DNA of 58,595 nt from assembly GCA_028875335.1 (NCBI GenBank), contig JAPPEF010000379.1:1-58595 (forward strand), in the 5' to 3' direction. The position numbers and the translations under genes were made by a program. The notes beneath the pieces were generated by a model, which saw nothing but the letters and a program-made list of their open reading frames with translations, made no database searches and had not been told where the DNA came from. Position 1 is the stretch's first letter. The number at the start of each line of letters is the position of its first letter. Shown here piece by piece: positions 24,475 through 32,868 of this stretch. This DNA comes from Gemmatimonadota bacterium. Its GTDB lineage: Bacteria; Latescibacterota; UBA2968; UBA8231.

Positions 24475-24999
24475 ATGGCATTTAACGTCAAGCAACGCGG
24501 TCGATTGACCTATTACTACGGCGGGGACCACCCAACCTTATCGGCCTTGGTGACCGAGGCGCTGGACAATGGCGACTTGAAGATTTACTTCGCCGGCTTG
24601 ACCGGCGGGCATTCGGCGCATGGGATTCTCGGCCGCGACGAGCTGGTGAGGATGACGCCTTCCGTCGAGGTCGAGTTGGTCTTCCGCTGTTGGGAAAAGT
24701 GGCTGCAAGAAGCTGAGATCTGCGATTCGATTGACCAGATAGATTTTATCGAGGTACACGCTTTCGGCGCTCAGCCCAAGGACGTCAACCCGCTGACTGA
24801 TCCGCAGCGCTTTCACGAGGAACAACAGCGCATTTACCAAGAATACGCCCAAGCCTATAGCAGCTTTTTCCGCGACTGTATGCCCGACACCGGAGTGCCG
24901 GCTCGCTTTACGGTACACGTAGTTGATTTTCCCGACAAAGCTGCTTCTTATGAATTCTACAGCGTGGGTCTGTATCAGCCGGCTCTGCACGGAGCTTGA
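24475..24999 (+). CDS. Hypothetical protein, 174 aa
   Basis: Start at ATG 24475 (GAAAGGA upstream); the frame is open further upstream into the preceding gene but that part looks random. I do not recognise the family. The protein is soluble, acidic and rich in aromatic residues (GRLTYYYGG, LVFRCWEKWLQEA, FHEEQQRIYQEYAQAYSSFFRDC), with GLTGGHSAHGILGRDELV near residue 40. It has no signal or membrane segment. It lies 20 bases after the dehydrogenase and 3 bases before the zinc-ribbon gene, so it belongs to the same operon and may serve hydroxyacid metabolism. Confidence 0.7.
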   Translation: MAFNVKQRGRLTYYYGGDHPTLSALVTEALDNGDLKIYFAGLTGGHSAHGILGRDELVRMTPSVEVELVFRCWEKWLQEAEICDSIDQIDFIEVHAFGAQPKDVNPLTDPQRFHEEQQRIYQEYAQAYSSFFRDCMPDTGVPARFTVHVVDFPDKAASYEFYSVGLYQPALHGA

Positions 25000-25002
25000 G
25001 CC

Positions 25003-25227
25003 ATGCCGATTTTTGAATACGCCTGCAAGGAGTGCGGCACGGAATTCGACACGCTCATACAAGGGACGGCGACAGCCGCTTGCCCGTCTTGTGAGAGTGC
25101 GGAGTTGGAGAAGAAACTGTCGAGTTTTGCCGTTGCCGGTCGCGCTGCCAGCGAGCGCGAGCCAATAGGGCCGTGTGGAACCTGCGGCGATCCGCGCGGT
25201 GCTGGTGCCTGCGCTTTCGACAGTTGA
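25003..25227 (+). CDS. FmdB-family zinc-ribbon protein
   Basis: 74 aa. It opens with MPIFEYACKECGTEFD, the FmdB regulatory-protein signature, with CxxC at 8-11 and a second pair in ACPSCES to make one zinc ribbon. A Cys-rich tail (CGTCGDPRGAGAC) may bind further metal. FmdB proteins are small and of poorly known function, originally linked to regulation of amidase or formamidase genes. It sits 9 bases ahead of the larA-like gene and 3 after the hypothetical gene. Confidence 0.85.
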   Translation: MPIFEYACKECGTEFDTLIQGTATAACPSCESAELEKKLSSFAVAGRAASEREPIGPCGTCGDPRGAGACAFDS

Positions 25228-25236
25228 GGAGGTCCC

Positions 25237-26499
25237 ATGGCTGCGACGCAAATCGAGCTACCCTTTGGCGACTCTCAGTTGCAAGTTGATGTGCCCAGCG
25301 AGCGTCTGCTAGGCGTCGTCTTGCCGCGAACGGAACAATGCGGTGATGACGCGGAGTATGAGTTGGTGAGGGATGCACTGGCCCGGCCCTTGGGTGCGCC
25401 AGCATTGTGCACTTTGGTGCAGTCCGGCCAGCAGGTCGCAATTGTCGTCAGCGACATGACCCGGCCCTGCCCGACGGATCGCCTGTTGCCGCCGGTGCTG
25501 GAGGAACTCGCCGCGGCCGGTGTGCGGGACGCCGACGTGACTGTGGTCGTGGCCTTGGGGCTGCATCGAGCGCAGACCGCAGCCGAGTTGGCCACCTTGG
25601 TGGGGCCGGCGGTCTATGATCGGGTGCGGGTGGTGAACCACGATCCGCAAGACGTGGTGCGGCTGGGCGTCACTTCTCGCGGTACGCCTGTGGAGCTATT
25701 TCGTCCCTTGGTGGAGGTCGATGTGCGGATCTGTTTGGGCAATTTGGAATTCCACTACTTCGCCGGTTTTTCGGGTGGGGCCAAGGCGGTCTTGCCCGGT
25801 TGTGCCTCTTCCAGCGCCGTAGCGGCCAACCACGGCTTGATGGCCCGGCCCGGCGCAGAGACTGGGCGGCTTGAAGGCAACCCGGTGCGAGAAGATTTAG
25901 AAGAAGGGGCGGCCATGTTGGGGATCAACTTCATCCTCAATGCGATAGTCGACGACCGCCACCGCATCGTCGCTGCCTTTGCCGGGCACGTGCGAGAGGC
26001 CCACCGCAAAGGATGCGAGCGGGTGGCCGAGCGCGGTGCCGTGCCTATTGCGCGGTGCGCTGATATTGTCCTCGTCAGCGCGGGCGGCTATCCGCTGGAC
26101 GTCAATATGTACCAGGCACAAAAGGCACTCGACAACGCCGTGCATGCCGTGCGCGAAGGAGGCGTTATCGTTTGGGTGGCTGAATGCCGCGAAGGGCTGG
26201 GTAGCGCCACCTTTGCCTCTTGGTTGCAGGAAGCGGATTCGGCCGACGCGATTCTCTCGCGCATAGAGCGGGAATTCGTCTTGGGTGGACACAAAGCCGC
26301 AGCCATTGCCTCGGTGCTGAAAAAGGCCCGCGTGCATTTGGTCTCGTCGCTGCCGGTCGAGGACATCGGCCGCATCGGCTTAGTGCCCTTTGACGACCTA
26401 GGCCAAGCTATAGCGGCCGCGCACGAGGTAGTCGGCCACGAGGCCCAAATATGGGCGCTACCCTATGGAGATTCGGTATTGCCGCAGGCCGCAGCTTAG
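25237..26499 (+). CDS. larA: LarA-family nickel-dependent lactate racemase homologue
   Basis: 420 aa, the normal length. LarA uses the nickel-pincer nucleotide to racemise lactate or other 2-hydroxyacids by hydride transfer. The key residues are all present: His110 (ALGLHR), His173 (EFHYF), Lys183 (GGAKAVLPG, the residue that binds the cofactor) and His199 (ANHGLM), with the substrate-side SDMTRPCPT at 72-80. Cofactor enzymes LarB, LarC and LarE are not in this window. GGAGGT precedes the ATG. It closes the operon that begins with the FAD/Fe-S dehydrogenase, which could oxidise the D-isomer it produces. Many family members act on other hydroxyacids. It converges on and overlaps the DinB-like gene by 4 bases. 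Confidence 0.88.
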   Translation: MAATQIELPFGDSQLQVDVPSERLLGVVLPRTEQCGDDAEYELVRDALARPLGAPALCTLVQSGQQVAIVVSDMTRPCPTDRLLPPVLEELAAAGVRDADVTVVVALGLHRAQTAAELATLVGPAVYDRVRVVNHDPQDVVRLGVTSRGTPVELFRPLVEVDVRICLGNLEFHYFAGFSGGAKAVLPGCASSSAVAANHGLMARPGAETGRLEGNPVREDLEEGAAMLGINFILNAIVDDRHRIVAAFAGHVREAHRKGCERVAERGAVPIARCADIVLVSAGGYPLDVNMYQAQKALDNAVHAVREGGVIVWVAECREGLGSATFASWLQEADSADAILSRIEREFVLGGHKAAAIASVLKKARVHLVSSLPVEDIGRIGLVPFDDLGQAIAAAHEVVGHEAQIWALPYGDSVLPQAAA

Positions 26500-27398
26500 G
26501 ATTTTTCGCCGGCAAACAAATCGAGCTGCTCGATCTCCTCGTCGGCAAATCCCCCCAACCCAATGCCGAGCAGACGCGTACCCAAGTCGTCGGCTTCTGT
26601 GTGCTCCAACAACTCGCAGGCGGTTGCGAAGACGACTTGGGCGCGGTCGGTAAAGGTGCCCAAGCGCGATGTGCGCGTCGCGGTGCGAAAATCAGGATAG
26701 CGCACCTCTAGGGTGACGTCACGCGCTTGTAATCCTCTGCGCTGCAAGCGCCCGCAGAGCGCGGAGGCCAACTCGCGCAAGGCATCGTGCATTTCTTCAT
26801 AGGTGTACAGTGGGGCGGCAAAAGAAGCTTCCTCGCGGATTTGGTATAGCTGTTCGGCTGGGGCGACCGGGTCGTCGTCCCAACCTTGGGCGAGGTGCCA
26901 AAAGCTGCTACCCCGCTGGCCAAAGTGGCGCACGAGTTCTTCCAGCGGCACTTGGACCAGTGCGCCGATGTGCTCTATTTGCATGGCTGCGAACTGCTGG
27001 CGCGTAACGGCTCCCACGCCGGGAAGCCGGTCAATGGGCACGTCGGCGAGAAAGTCCTCTATCTGTTCGGGTAGCACGATCGTTAGGCCATCGGGTCGCT
27101 GACGTCCCATCGCTAGCTGCGCCAAGAACTTGCTGGGTGCCAGCCCCACGGAAACGCTCCAGCCTAGCTGCCGCTTGATATCGCTTTTGATCATCTTGGC
27201 GACGCGCGTTCCGAAGGGGATGTCGAGCTTATTGTCGGTGACGTCGAGGGTGGCGTAGTCATCGCCCCATTCGATCCAATCGGTGTATTCGCGCAGAAGC
27301 GCGGCGAATTCGGCACAAGCTTGGGTGTTGTAGTGCGGGCCGCTATCAAGCCCAATGTGGACTATCTTGCGACGTCCACCGGCCCTAGCGGGACTCAT
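26496..27398 (-). CDS. DinB-like Y-family polymerase homologue lacking fingers and two catalytic carboxylates
   Basis: 300 aa against about 350-400 for DNA polymerase IV. The thumb and little-finger parts are good: GWSVSVGLAPSKFLAQLAM, LPGVGAVTRQQFAAM, QGWDDDPVAP, and a complete C-terminal domain. The N-terminus aligns at RKIVHIGLD with the polymerase start RKIIHVDMD, then about 60-70 residues of palm and fingers are missing before YTDWIEWGDDYATLDVT. The first catalytic Asp (E. coli Asp8) is Gly16. In the SLDEAYLDV motif the Asp is kept (Asp47) but Glu104 is Tyr48. It therefore should not polymerise DNA by the normal mechanism. The frame is otherwise intact. It overlaps the upstream ygfZ gene by 14 bases and larA by 4. 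Confidence 0.8.
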   Translation of the reverse strand: MSPARAGGRRKIVHIGLDSGPHYNTQACAEFAALLREYTDWIEWGDDYATLDVTDNKLDIPFGTRVAKMIKSDIKRQLGWSVSVGLAPSKFLAQLAMGRQRPDGLTIVLPEQIEDFLADVPIDRLPGVGAVTRQQFAAMQIEHIGALVQVPLEELVRHFGQRGSSFWHLAQGWDDDPVAPAEQLYQIREEASFAAPLYTYEEMHDALRELASALCGRLQRRGLQARDVTLEVRYPDFRTATRTSRLGTFTDRAQVVFATACELLEHTEADDLGTRLLGIGLGGFADEEIEQLDLFAGEKS

Positions 27399-28350
27399 GC
27401 GACAAAAAAGGTAGGGAAACTACAGTGGCCTGCGTTCCGCCCGCGTCTAACGCCGTGCCCTCGGCGCAAGCGCTTCGCCGCACGTAGGCGAGGGCAATTG
27501 GGCCAAGGCTGGGGGAGTGGACCGCAGAAGTGATGCGTCCTACTTCGCGCGTGCCGTCGCGCAGCGGTTGTCCCGTTGACGGCAGTTGGGCGGCGGAGAG
27601 CCGCAGCCCAACTAAATGCTGCTTGACTTTGTCGTAGGTATCTAGGCGAGCGATGACTTCTTGGCCGATATAGCAGCCCTTATCTAGATGGATAGCGCGA
27701 CCAAGCCCTGCTTCCCAGGGGTTGTACTCTTGGGTCAGTTCTCGTCCGAGCAGGGGAAGGCCCTGTTCGACGCGCAAAATCTTCCACGTCGCAGCCCCTA
27801 TTGGACGGGCACCTGCGGCGGCGAGGTGCTGCCAAAGGTCCTTTACGGCGTCTGGCGGTCCGAAGGCACGCAGCCCCGGCCCGGCCATGCGCGCTAGCCA
27901 CAGGTCGTCGGCGACCTGGGGATCGAGTAGTTGGTGATCCTGAAGTCTTGACAGATCCGCGTTCAATGCATGGATGACTAGCTGATCGGCGTGCGGGCCG
28001 ACGAGCTCGAACATGGCTGTCTCGTCTGTGCGGTCTGCCAATTCGAGGGCCTCGGCAAAGATAAAGCGGTCCAACCAATCGGGGATTGTGGCGCGCGAAT
28101 CGGGACTCAGGATCAAGGCGGTGGCGTCCGGGCTGCGATAACAGGTGGCGAGATCGAGAATCCGCGCTCGCTGTTCGATAAAGACGGCTTCGAGGCCGTG
28201 TCCTATTTGCAGGTTGTGGAAGTCGTTGGAAGTCATGCGGTGCAGGAAGTCGAGGTGATCGGCACCGCGCATGTACAAGCGAAACGAGGCTTGTGCATCG
28301 CGTAAGGCCGCGCCGGCGCGGGCGGCGTGGTATTCGTCGCAATGGTCCAT
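27385..28350 (-). CDS. ygfZ: YgfZ/GcvT-like folate-binding Fe-S protein
   Basis: 321 aa from the ATG at 28350 (a TTG three codons upstream, at 28359, is the alternative). The signature KGCYIGQE (224-231) identifies the YgfZ/CAF17 branch of the aminomethyltransferase fold. These proteins bind tetrahydrofolate and help maintain certain Fe-S enzymes. The N-terminal FLHRMTSND and the WEAGLGRAIHLDKGCY segment agree with the family. It lies 13 bases after sbcC and its end overlaps the DinB-like gene, so it may share a transcript with sbcDC. Confidence 0.85.
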   Translation of the reverse strand: MDHCDEYHAARAGAALRDAQASFRLYMRGADHLDFLHRMTSNDFHNLQIGHGLEAVFIEQRARILDLATCYRSPDATALILSPDSRATIPDWLDRFIFAEALELADRTDETAMFELVGPHADQLVIHALNADLSRLQDHQLLDPQVADDLWLARMAGPGLRAFGPPDAVKDLWQHLAAAGARPIGAATWKILRVEQGLPLLGRELTQEYNPWEAGLGRAIHLDKGCYIGQEVIARLDTYDKVKQHLVGLRLSAAQLPSTGQPLRDGTREVGRITSAVHSPSLGPIALAYVRRSACAEGTALDAGGTQATVVSLPFLSHESR

Positions 28351-28363
28351 AACAGGCAAGAGG

Positions 28364-31300
28364 CTAGGCGTGCTGCGTCACGGAAAAACGCGAGCCTAAG
28401 TCTGGATGTTTGGCGACCTCGATTTGCACTGGAAAGGCTGCCTTGAGTTGGTCGAGATGTGTGACGATCAACACCTTTTTGAAATCCTCGCTGATTTTTT
28501 GGATGGCTTCGATGAGTTGTTCCAGCCCTTGTTCGTCTTGGGTGCCGAAGCCCTCGTCGATAAAGAGGGTGTGGAGACGGGTGCCCGAGCGCATGGCTAG
28601 CACCTTGGAGAGCGCAATGCGCAAGGCGAAGTTGGTGCGGAATGCCTCGCCTCCGGAATAGAGGTGATAGGAGCGCTCACCGACTTCGTCAGCGATCTTG
28701 ACGTCGAGGGTTTCACGGGTGCCGCCTTTTTTGAGGTCGCGCAGCGATTCGAAGGCGACTTGGATGCGGTTGTCGGTCAGGCGCGCGAGGATGGCGTTGG
28801 CTTCTTCGGCGATTTGCGGTACGGCGTTTTCAATAATCAGCGCTTGGATCCCATCCTTGCCGAATGCCTTGTCGAGTTGTTGGTAGATCCAGGCCTGTCG
28901 CTGGGTGTCTTGGAGTTTTTCTCGTAGCTGGTCTTGCTCCTGGGCCAACTCGGCGCAGCGCGTGCATAAGGCCTCTAGGTTGCCCCGGCGCTGGAGGTAT
29001 TGATCCCTCTCAGGCCGTAGCCTTTCCAATTGGGCTTGGTTTTCGCCGAGCTGCCGATCGACGTCTTCTAACGCACCGGCCCGTTCGTGCAACTGTTCCT
29101 TTTCTTCTTTTATATTCTGCAATTGTCCCGCTAGATTGGAGGCCTCGGCCTCGTAGCGCACCCGCGATTCGCCGGACGAAGCGCGGCGTTCGCGGGCGTG
29201 TTGCAGGCGCTCGAATTGCCGCGCGCTGTCGTGCAGATCGTCCTGTTGCTGGCGCAACCGCTGGTGCTCGGCACTATCATAGCCTAGGGCTGCGAGTTGC
29301 TGCTCGACTTGGCCGAGTTGTTTCCGTTCCTCTTGGGCGTAGTGGGCCTCGGCGAGTTGGCGGTCGGCCCGCTCGAGTTGGTTATGGGCTTCGGCCTGCT
29401 CGCTTTTGAGCTGGTCGACTTGGCTTTTGGCGTCCTGCAAGCGGGCGTGCTCGGCCTCGACCGGACGCAATTCGGCGAGCTTTTGACTCAGCTCTTCGTG
29501 CTCGGTGCTGCTGTAGCCCAATAGCTCAATTTCCCCAGCTAGTTTGCTCAGGCGTTCGCGTTCGCTGGGAGCGTATGATTGGTCGCTGAGTTCGCGATCA
29601 AGGGCGACTAGCTGCTCAGCTAACGACTGGGCCTCAGCGGCCGATTCCCGCAATTGCCCGAGACGAGCTTCCCCGGTGGCCAAGTCTTGGTGGACCTGCT
29701 GGAGGGGCACGATTTCTTCGCCAAGGGCCTTGTAGTGCGCGCGCATCTTTTGCAACTGATCGTCGAGAGTGGTCAACTCGCTGCTGAGAACGGCGATGCT
29801 CTCTTGGCGGCGCTTTTCCCGCTGCGAGAGTTCTGCCGCGACCTGTTGGCGGTGTTCGGCGTCGAGTGTGCTGCCGCACAATGGGCAATTGGCGTCGTCG
29901 GAATCGGCCAAGGCCTGAGCCTGTTGGTGCTCGTTGGCCAATTCTTCCTCTTCGGCGTGGCGCTTTTGCTGCCGCTCGGTGATCTGGGCATTGAGGTCGC
30001 GGCCCTCGTCCTTGAGGCGATCCCGTTCTTCGGCTTTGGCCTGTAATTGAATCCGTTGTGCTTGCAACTGGTGAATGCGGGCTTCTAAGGTTTTTCCCTC
30101 GGAAGAGGCTCGGTCCAACTGTGCCAATTGCTTGGCGAGCGCTTGGCGTTGATTCTTGCGGTCCTGCTCTGCGCGATATAGTACGTTTTCGCAGTCGCGG
30201 CGCTCGCTGAGGAGATCCTCGTAGCGAATCCGGGCCTGCTCTAGAGCTTGGGCCTGCTCGCTGAGAGTTTTGAGTTGGGCATAGCGGATGGCGATGGTCT
30301 GCTCCTGATTGAGCAAGGCTTGGTGTCCGTCGAGCTGGCGCTGTTGCTGGTCGAGAGTGGCCGCCCAGCGTTCTTGTTGCCGTTCCACTTCTTGGCGCGT
30401 CTGGGCGATTTGCTCTTCTAGCTGTCGGTGGCAGGCCTCTAACTTGCCGTGCTCCTGAGCTTTTTGTTCGAGTAGGCCGATTTGAGTGCGGAGCTGATTA
30501 TAGGCTGCAAAATCCTGCTCAATGGATTCGGCGGCCGCTAGGATTTCACCGTCTTGGCGCTGCTGCTTCCGCAGGTTTTCGAGTTCGGCGGAGACCTGCT
30601 GCGCCCGCTCGGAAACGCGCTGCTGTTCCCGCTCTAGCTCAGCGACGCGCTGGCGGCTCCGATCCAGTTCTAGGCGCTGGGTTTCCAACTCGGCTTGCGC
30701 TTTTTCTCGGCTGCTGATTTCGCTGCCGAGTAGAGCGAGGTGGTCATCGACGGCGCTCAGCTCGGATTCGTATTTTTCGCGCTTGGCCAATTCGGCATCG
30801 AGTTCGCCGAGGCGGGTCTGCAGGATCTCGCCCTGGCGCTGGTGCTCTTGATAGCGGACCCGAGCCATGCCTTGGAGTTGGTCGTAGCGCCCTAGGCCGA
30901 GGATTCGCCCGAGGACTTCTTTGCGTTGTCTGGCGTTTTTCTGGGTGAACTCGTCGGCGCGTCCTTGGACTATGAAGGCCGAGTTGACGAAGGTGTCGTA
31001 GTCCATGGATAGGAGCTCGTTGATGCGCCGTTGGGTGGGGTTAATGCCCTCGCCTTCGCTGAGGGTGCGGAAGACGCCGTCGCTTTCTACTTGTAGGTCA
31101 AGAGCCGGGACACCCCGCTTGGTGCGGCGCCAACTGCGGATGACGCGGAAGTGCTTTTCGCCGAGGGCGAAGTCGAAGTCAACCCGCATCTCTCTGGCTC
31201 CGATTCGACACAGTTCTTCGTCGCTGCGGCTTTTGCGGGCTTGGCCCCACAGAGCGTAGGTAATCCCGTCGAGCAGGGCGGATTTGCCGTGGCCATTGCC

Positions 31301-31399
31301 TCCCGTGAGGCAGGCGACGTGAAACTGAGTAAAATCGAGCGGCTGCACCTCCTCGCCGTAACTGAGAAAATTGCGCAGCGAAAGGGAGAGAGGGATCAT
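28364..31399 (-). CDS. sbcC: Exonuclease subunit SbcC (Rad50-like ATPase)
   Basis: 1011 aa SMC-like ATPase of the SbcCD nuclease, which opens hairpins and processes DNA ends. Walker A GNGHGKS is at 34-40. Two long coiled-coil arms (very high Glu, Gln, Arg and Leu) flank a zinc hook CPLCGSTL near residues 505-512. The ABC signature LYSGGE lies near 915, with Walker B TLFIDEGFGTQD after it. The length is normal. The ATG at 31399 overlaps the sbcD stop by 4 bases (ATGA), the usual coupled arrangement. Confidence 0.96.
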   Translation of the reverse strand: MIPLSLSLRNFLSYGEEVQPLDFTQFHVACLTGGNGHGKSALLDGITYALWGQARKSRSDEELCRIGAREMRVDFDFALGEKHFRVIRSWRRTKRGVPALDLQVESDGVFRTLSEGEGINPTQRRINELLSMDYDTFVNSAFIVQGRADEFTQKNARQRKEVLGRILGLGRYDQLQGMARVRYQEHQRQGEILQTRLGELDAELAKREKYESELSAVDDHLALLGSEISSREKAQAELETQRLELDRSRQRVAELEREQQRVSERAQQVSAELENLRKQQRQDGEILAAAESIEQDFAAYNQLRTQIGLLEQKAQEHGKLEACHRQLEEQIAQTRQEVERQQERWAATLDQQQRQLDGHQALLNQEQTIAIRYAQLKTLSEQAQALEQARIRYEDLLSERRDCENVLYRAEQDRKNQRQALAKQLAQLDRASSEGKTLEARIHQLQAQRIQLQAKAEERDRLKDEGRDLNAQITERQQKRHAEEEELANEHQQAQALADSDDANCPLCGSTLDAEHRQQVAAELSQREKRRQESIAVLSSELTTLDDQLQKMRAHYKALGEEIVPLQQVHQDLATGEARLGQLRESAAEAQSLAEQLVALDRELSDQSYAPSERERLSKLAGEIELLGYSSTEHEELSQKLAELRPVEAEHARLQDAKSQVDQLKSEQAEAHNQLERADRQLAEAHYAQEERKQLGQVEQQLAALGYDSAEHQRLRQQQDDLHDSARQFERLQHARERRASSGESRVRYEAEASNLAGQLQNIKEEKEQLHERAGALEDVDRQLGENQAQLERLRPERDQYLQRRGNLEALCTRCAELAQEQDQLREKLQDTQRQAWIYQQLDKAFGKDGIQALIIENAVPQIAEEANAILARLTDNRIQVAFESLRDLKKGGTRETLDVKIADEVGERSYHLYSGGEAFRTNFALRIALSKVLAMRSGTRLHTLFIDEGFGTQDEQGLEQLIEAIQKISEDFKKVLIVTHLDQLKAAFPVQIEVAKHPDLGSRFSVTQHA

Positions 31400-32664
31400 T
31401 CGTCGTCTTCGTCGCGTTGGCCTGATTCGAGCTCGCGCTCTAGGTGGAGCGCGTAGCTTTTGAACTCGGACCGGTGGGCTTGCAGGTCTGGGGTGTTGTC
31501 AATGTAGCGGTCAAGGGCGTCGCCTAGCTCGGCTTCCTCGCTGATTTCGGCGCGGCGGTGGATCACTTCTGGGGCGAAGCGCGGTTGGATGGAAGCGACG
31601 TGGAAGGCCGGTTCGAGCGCTTGCCTCACCTGTTGTAGATCCACCGGTGTGGCGTAGCCTGCGGGCAGGTCGTAGAGGACGCGGACTACGGCGTCTGCCA
31701 GATCGGCCTCAGCACAGGCAGTGACGATGCGCTCGGTGGCGTCTTGGCCATCGAGAACCTTTAGCTTGATGGTCACAAAGCGCCGCACTGGAACGGGGAC
31801 GAACTCAAAGGTGGTCGCGCGGCCCCTCGGCGCGGTTGTGTCCTCTGCGATGCGTACGAGACAGAAACCCTTGTCTTCGCCTTCCTCGCCGAAGTCGATG
31901 CGCTCTAGGCTACCCGAATAGACCACGGGAGGATGTTGGCCCGGATTGAGGTTTTGGTATTTGTGAATGTGCCCCAAGGCGACGTAGTCGTAGGCGGGGT
32001 TGGCAAGGGTGCTGGTGAGCAACACGGGGTCTTGGCCGATGATAGCGGTGCGTTCGCCCCCAGAATAGACGGCGTCGGCAGCGGCGAGGTGAGCGACGAG
32101 TATGCCCGGGAGCTTGGGATCGAGTTGCCGGGCATACTCGTCGATCTGGGCTGCACAGATTTTTTGGATCTCGACGCGGACTTCCTCTAAGGGCAGGTCG
32201 CGGTATTTATCACGGGTGAGTAGGGCATGGCGCGTTGGCCAGGGCAGGCCGGCCACTTGCACCGGGCCATTGGCTGTTTCGATCCGCAGGAGCTCTGGGC
32301 GGCGGATGACGTGAGTGCCCTCTAACTGTAGGGTACTGAAAATGTCGACCGAAGTGGCTTTGCCGAAAGCTCCCGGCGCGTCGTGGTTGCCCACCACCAG
32401 CACGATGGGGATGTGGGCTTCTTGTAGGCGCTGGAGCTGGCGGGCAAAGACGCGCTGATGGGTCGGGGTCGGATCGCAGTTTTTGTACATATCACCGGCG
32501 AAAAGGACCAGATCGACTGCCTTTTCAATGGCTAGGTCGCAGACCGCTTCTAGGCTGGCGGCAAAATCTCGAACCCGTGAATGCAGACCAGAGCTTGGGT
32601 CGAGGCTGCCGTGGTTTTCGACGCCCAGATGCAGATCGGCAAAGTGCAGGAGTGTCAAGGCCAT
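31396..32664 (-). CDS. sbcD: Exonuclease subunit SbcD (Mre11-like phosphoesterase)
   Basis: 422 aa metallophosphoesterase partner of SbcC. The two-metal site is visible: Asp10 and His12 (FADLHLG), Asp58 (FAGDMY), Asn93-His94-Asp95 (GNHDAPG), then LVAHLAAAD and YVALGHIHKYQ. The C-terminal part (after about 300) is a capping domain and SbcC-binding tail ending in a Glu/Asp-rich stretch. It is first of the sbcD-sbcC-ygfZ-dinB-like run, divergent from greA. Confidence 0.95.
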   Translation of the reverse strand: MALTLLHFADLHLGVENHGSLDPSSGLHSRVRDFAASLEAVCDLAIEKAVDLVLFAGDMYKNCDPTPTHQRVFARQLQRLQEAHIPIVLVVGNHDAPGAFGKATSVDIFSTLQLEGTHVIRRPELLRIETANGPVQVAGLPWPTRHALLTRDKYRDLPLEEVRVEIQKICAAQIDEYARQLDPKLPGILVAHLAAADAVYSGGERTAIIGQDPVLLTSTLANPAYDYVALGHIHKYQNLNPGQHPPVVYSGSLERIDFGEEGEDKGFCLVRIAEDTTAPRGRATTFEFVPVPVRRFVTIKLKVLDGQDATERIVTACAEADLADAVVRVLYDLPAGYATPVDLQQVRQALEPAFHVASIQPRFAPEVIHRRAEISEEAELGDALDRYIDNTPDLQAHRSEFKSYALHLERELESGQRDEDDE

Positions 32665-32714
32665 GAGACGCGTGAGAGCGTTGTTTGGGAAGGATTGGCT
32701 CGGTCTGTAAATTT

Positions 32715-32743
32715 ATTAAAAGAAGGGTGGCGAACTTGGGCAA
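32715..32743 (-). promoter_or_regulatory. Promoter of the sbcDC operon
   Basis: On the minus strand: TTGCCC (32743-32738), a 17-base spacer, and TTTAAT (32720-32715), five of six -10 positions matching. It lies about 50 bases upstream of the sbcD ATG and is back to back with the greA promoter. Confidence 0.5.
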
Positions 32744-32753
32744 GTCCCTTAGC

Positions 32754-32782
32754 TTGCACCTAGGCACCGTTTTTAGTAAATT
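32754..32782 (+). promoter_or_regulatory. Promoter of greA
   Basis: TTGCAC (32754-32759), a 17-base spacer, and TAAATT (32777-32782). Transcription would begin near 32789, only a few bases before the hairpin at 32796. Confidence 0.45.
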
Positions 32783-32795
32783 AATCCCCTTGAGT

Positions 32796-32825
32796 AGCGG
32801 AAGCGGTAGCGCGCTTCCGCTTTTT
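32796..32825 (+). terminator. Intrinsic terminator in the greA leader (attenuator)
   Basis: AGCGGAAGCG (32796-32805) pairs with CGCTTCCGCT (32812-32821) and TTTTT follows directly. No plus-strand gene lies upstream, since sbcD is divergent, so it can only act on the greA transcript itself. It would yield a short leader RNA of about 35-40 bases unless read through. Confidence 0.7.
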
Positions 32826-32868
32826 GTGTTGAATAGCGCATGTTGTTCTCTCCTGCTAGAGGATTTGT

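Noticed and set aside
28864..29409. 181-codon plus-strand frame inside sbcC
   Set aside because: Antisense of the coiled-coil region, Arg/Ala/Gly-rich with no motif.
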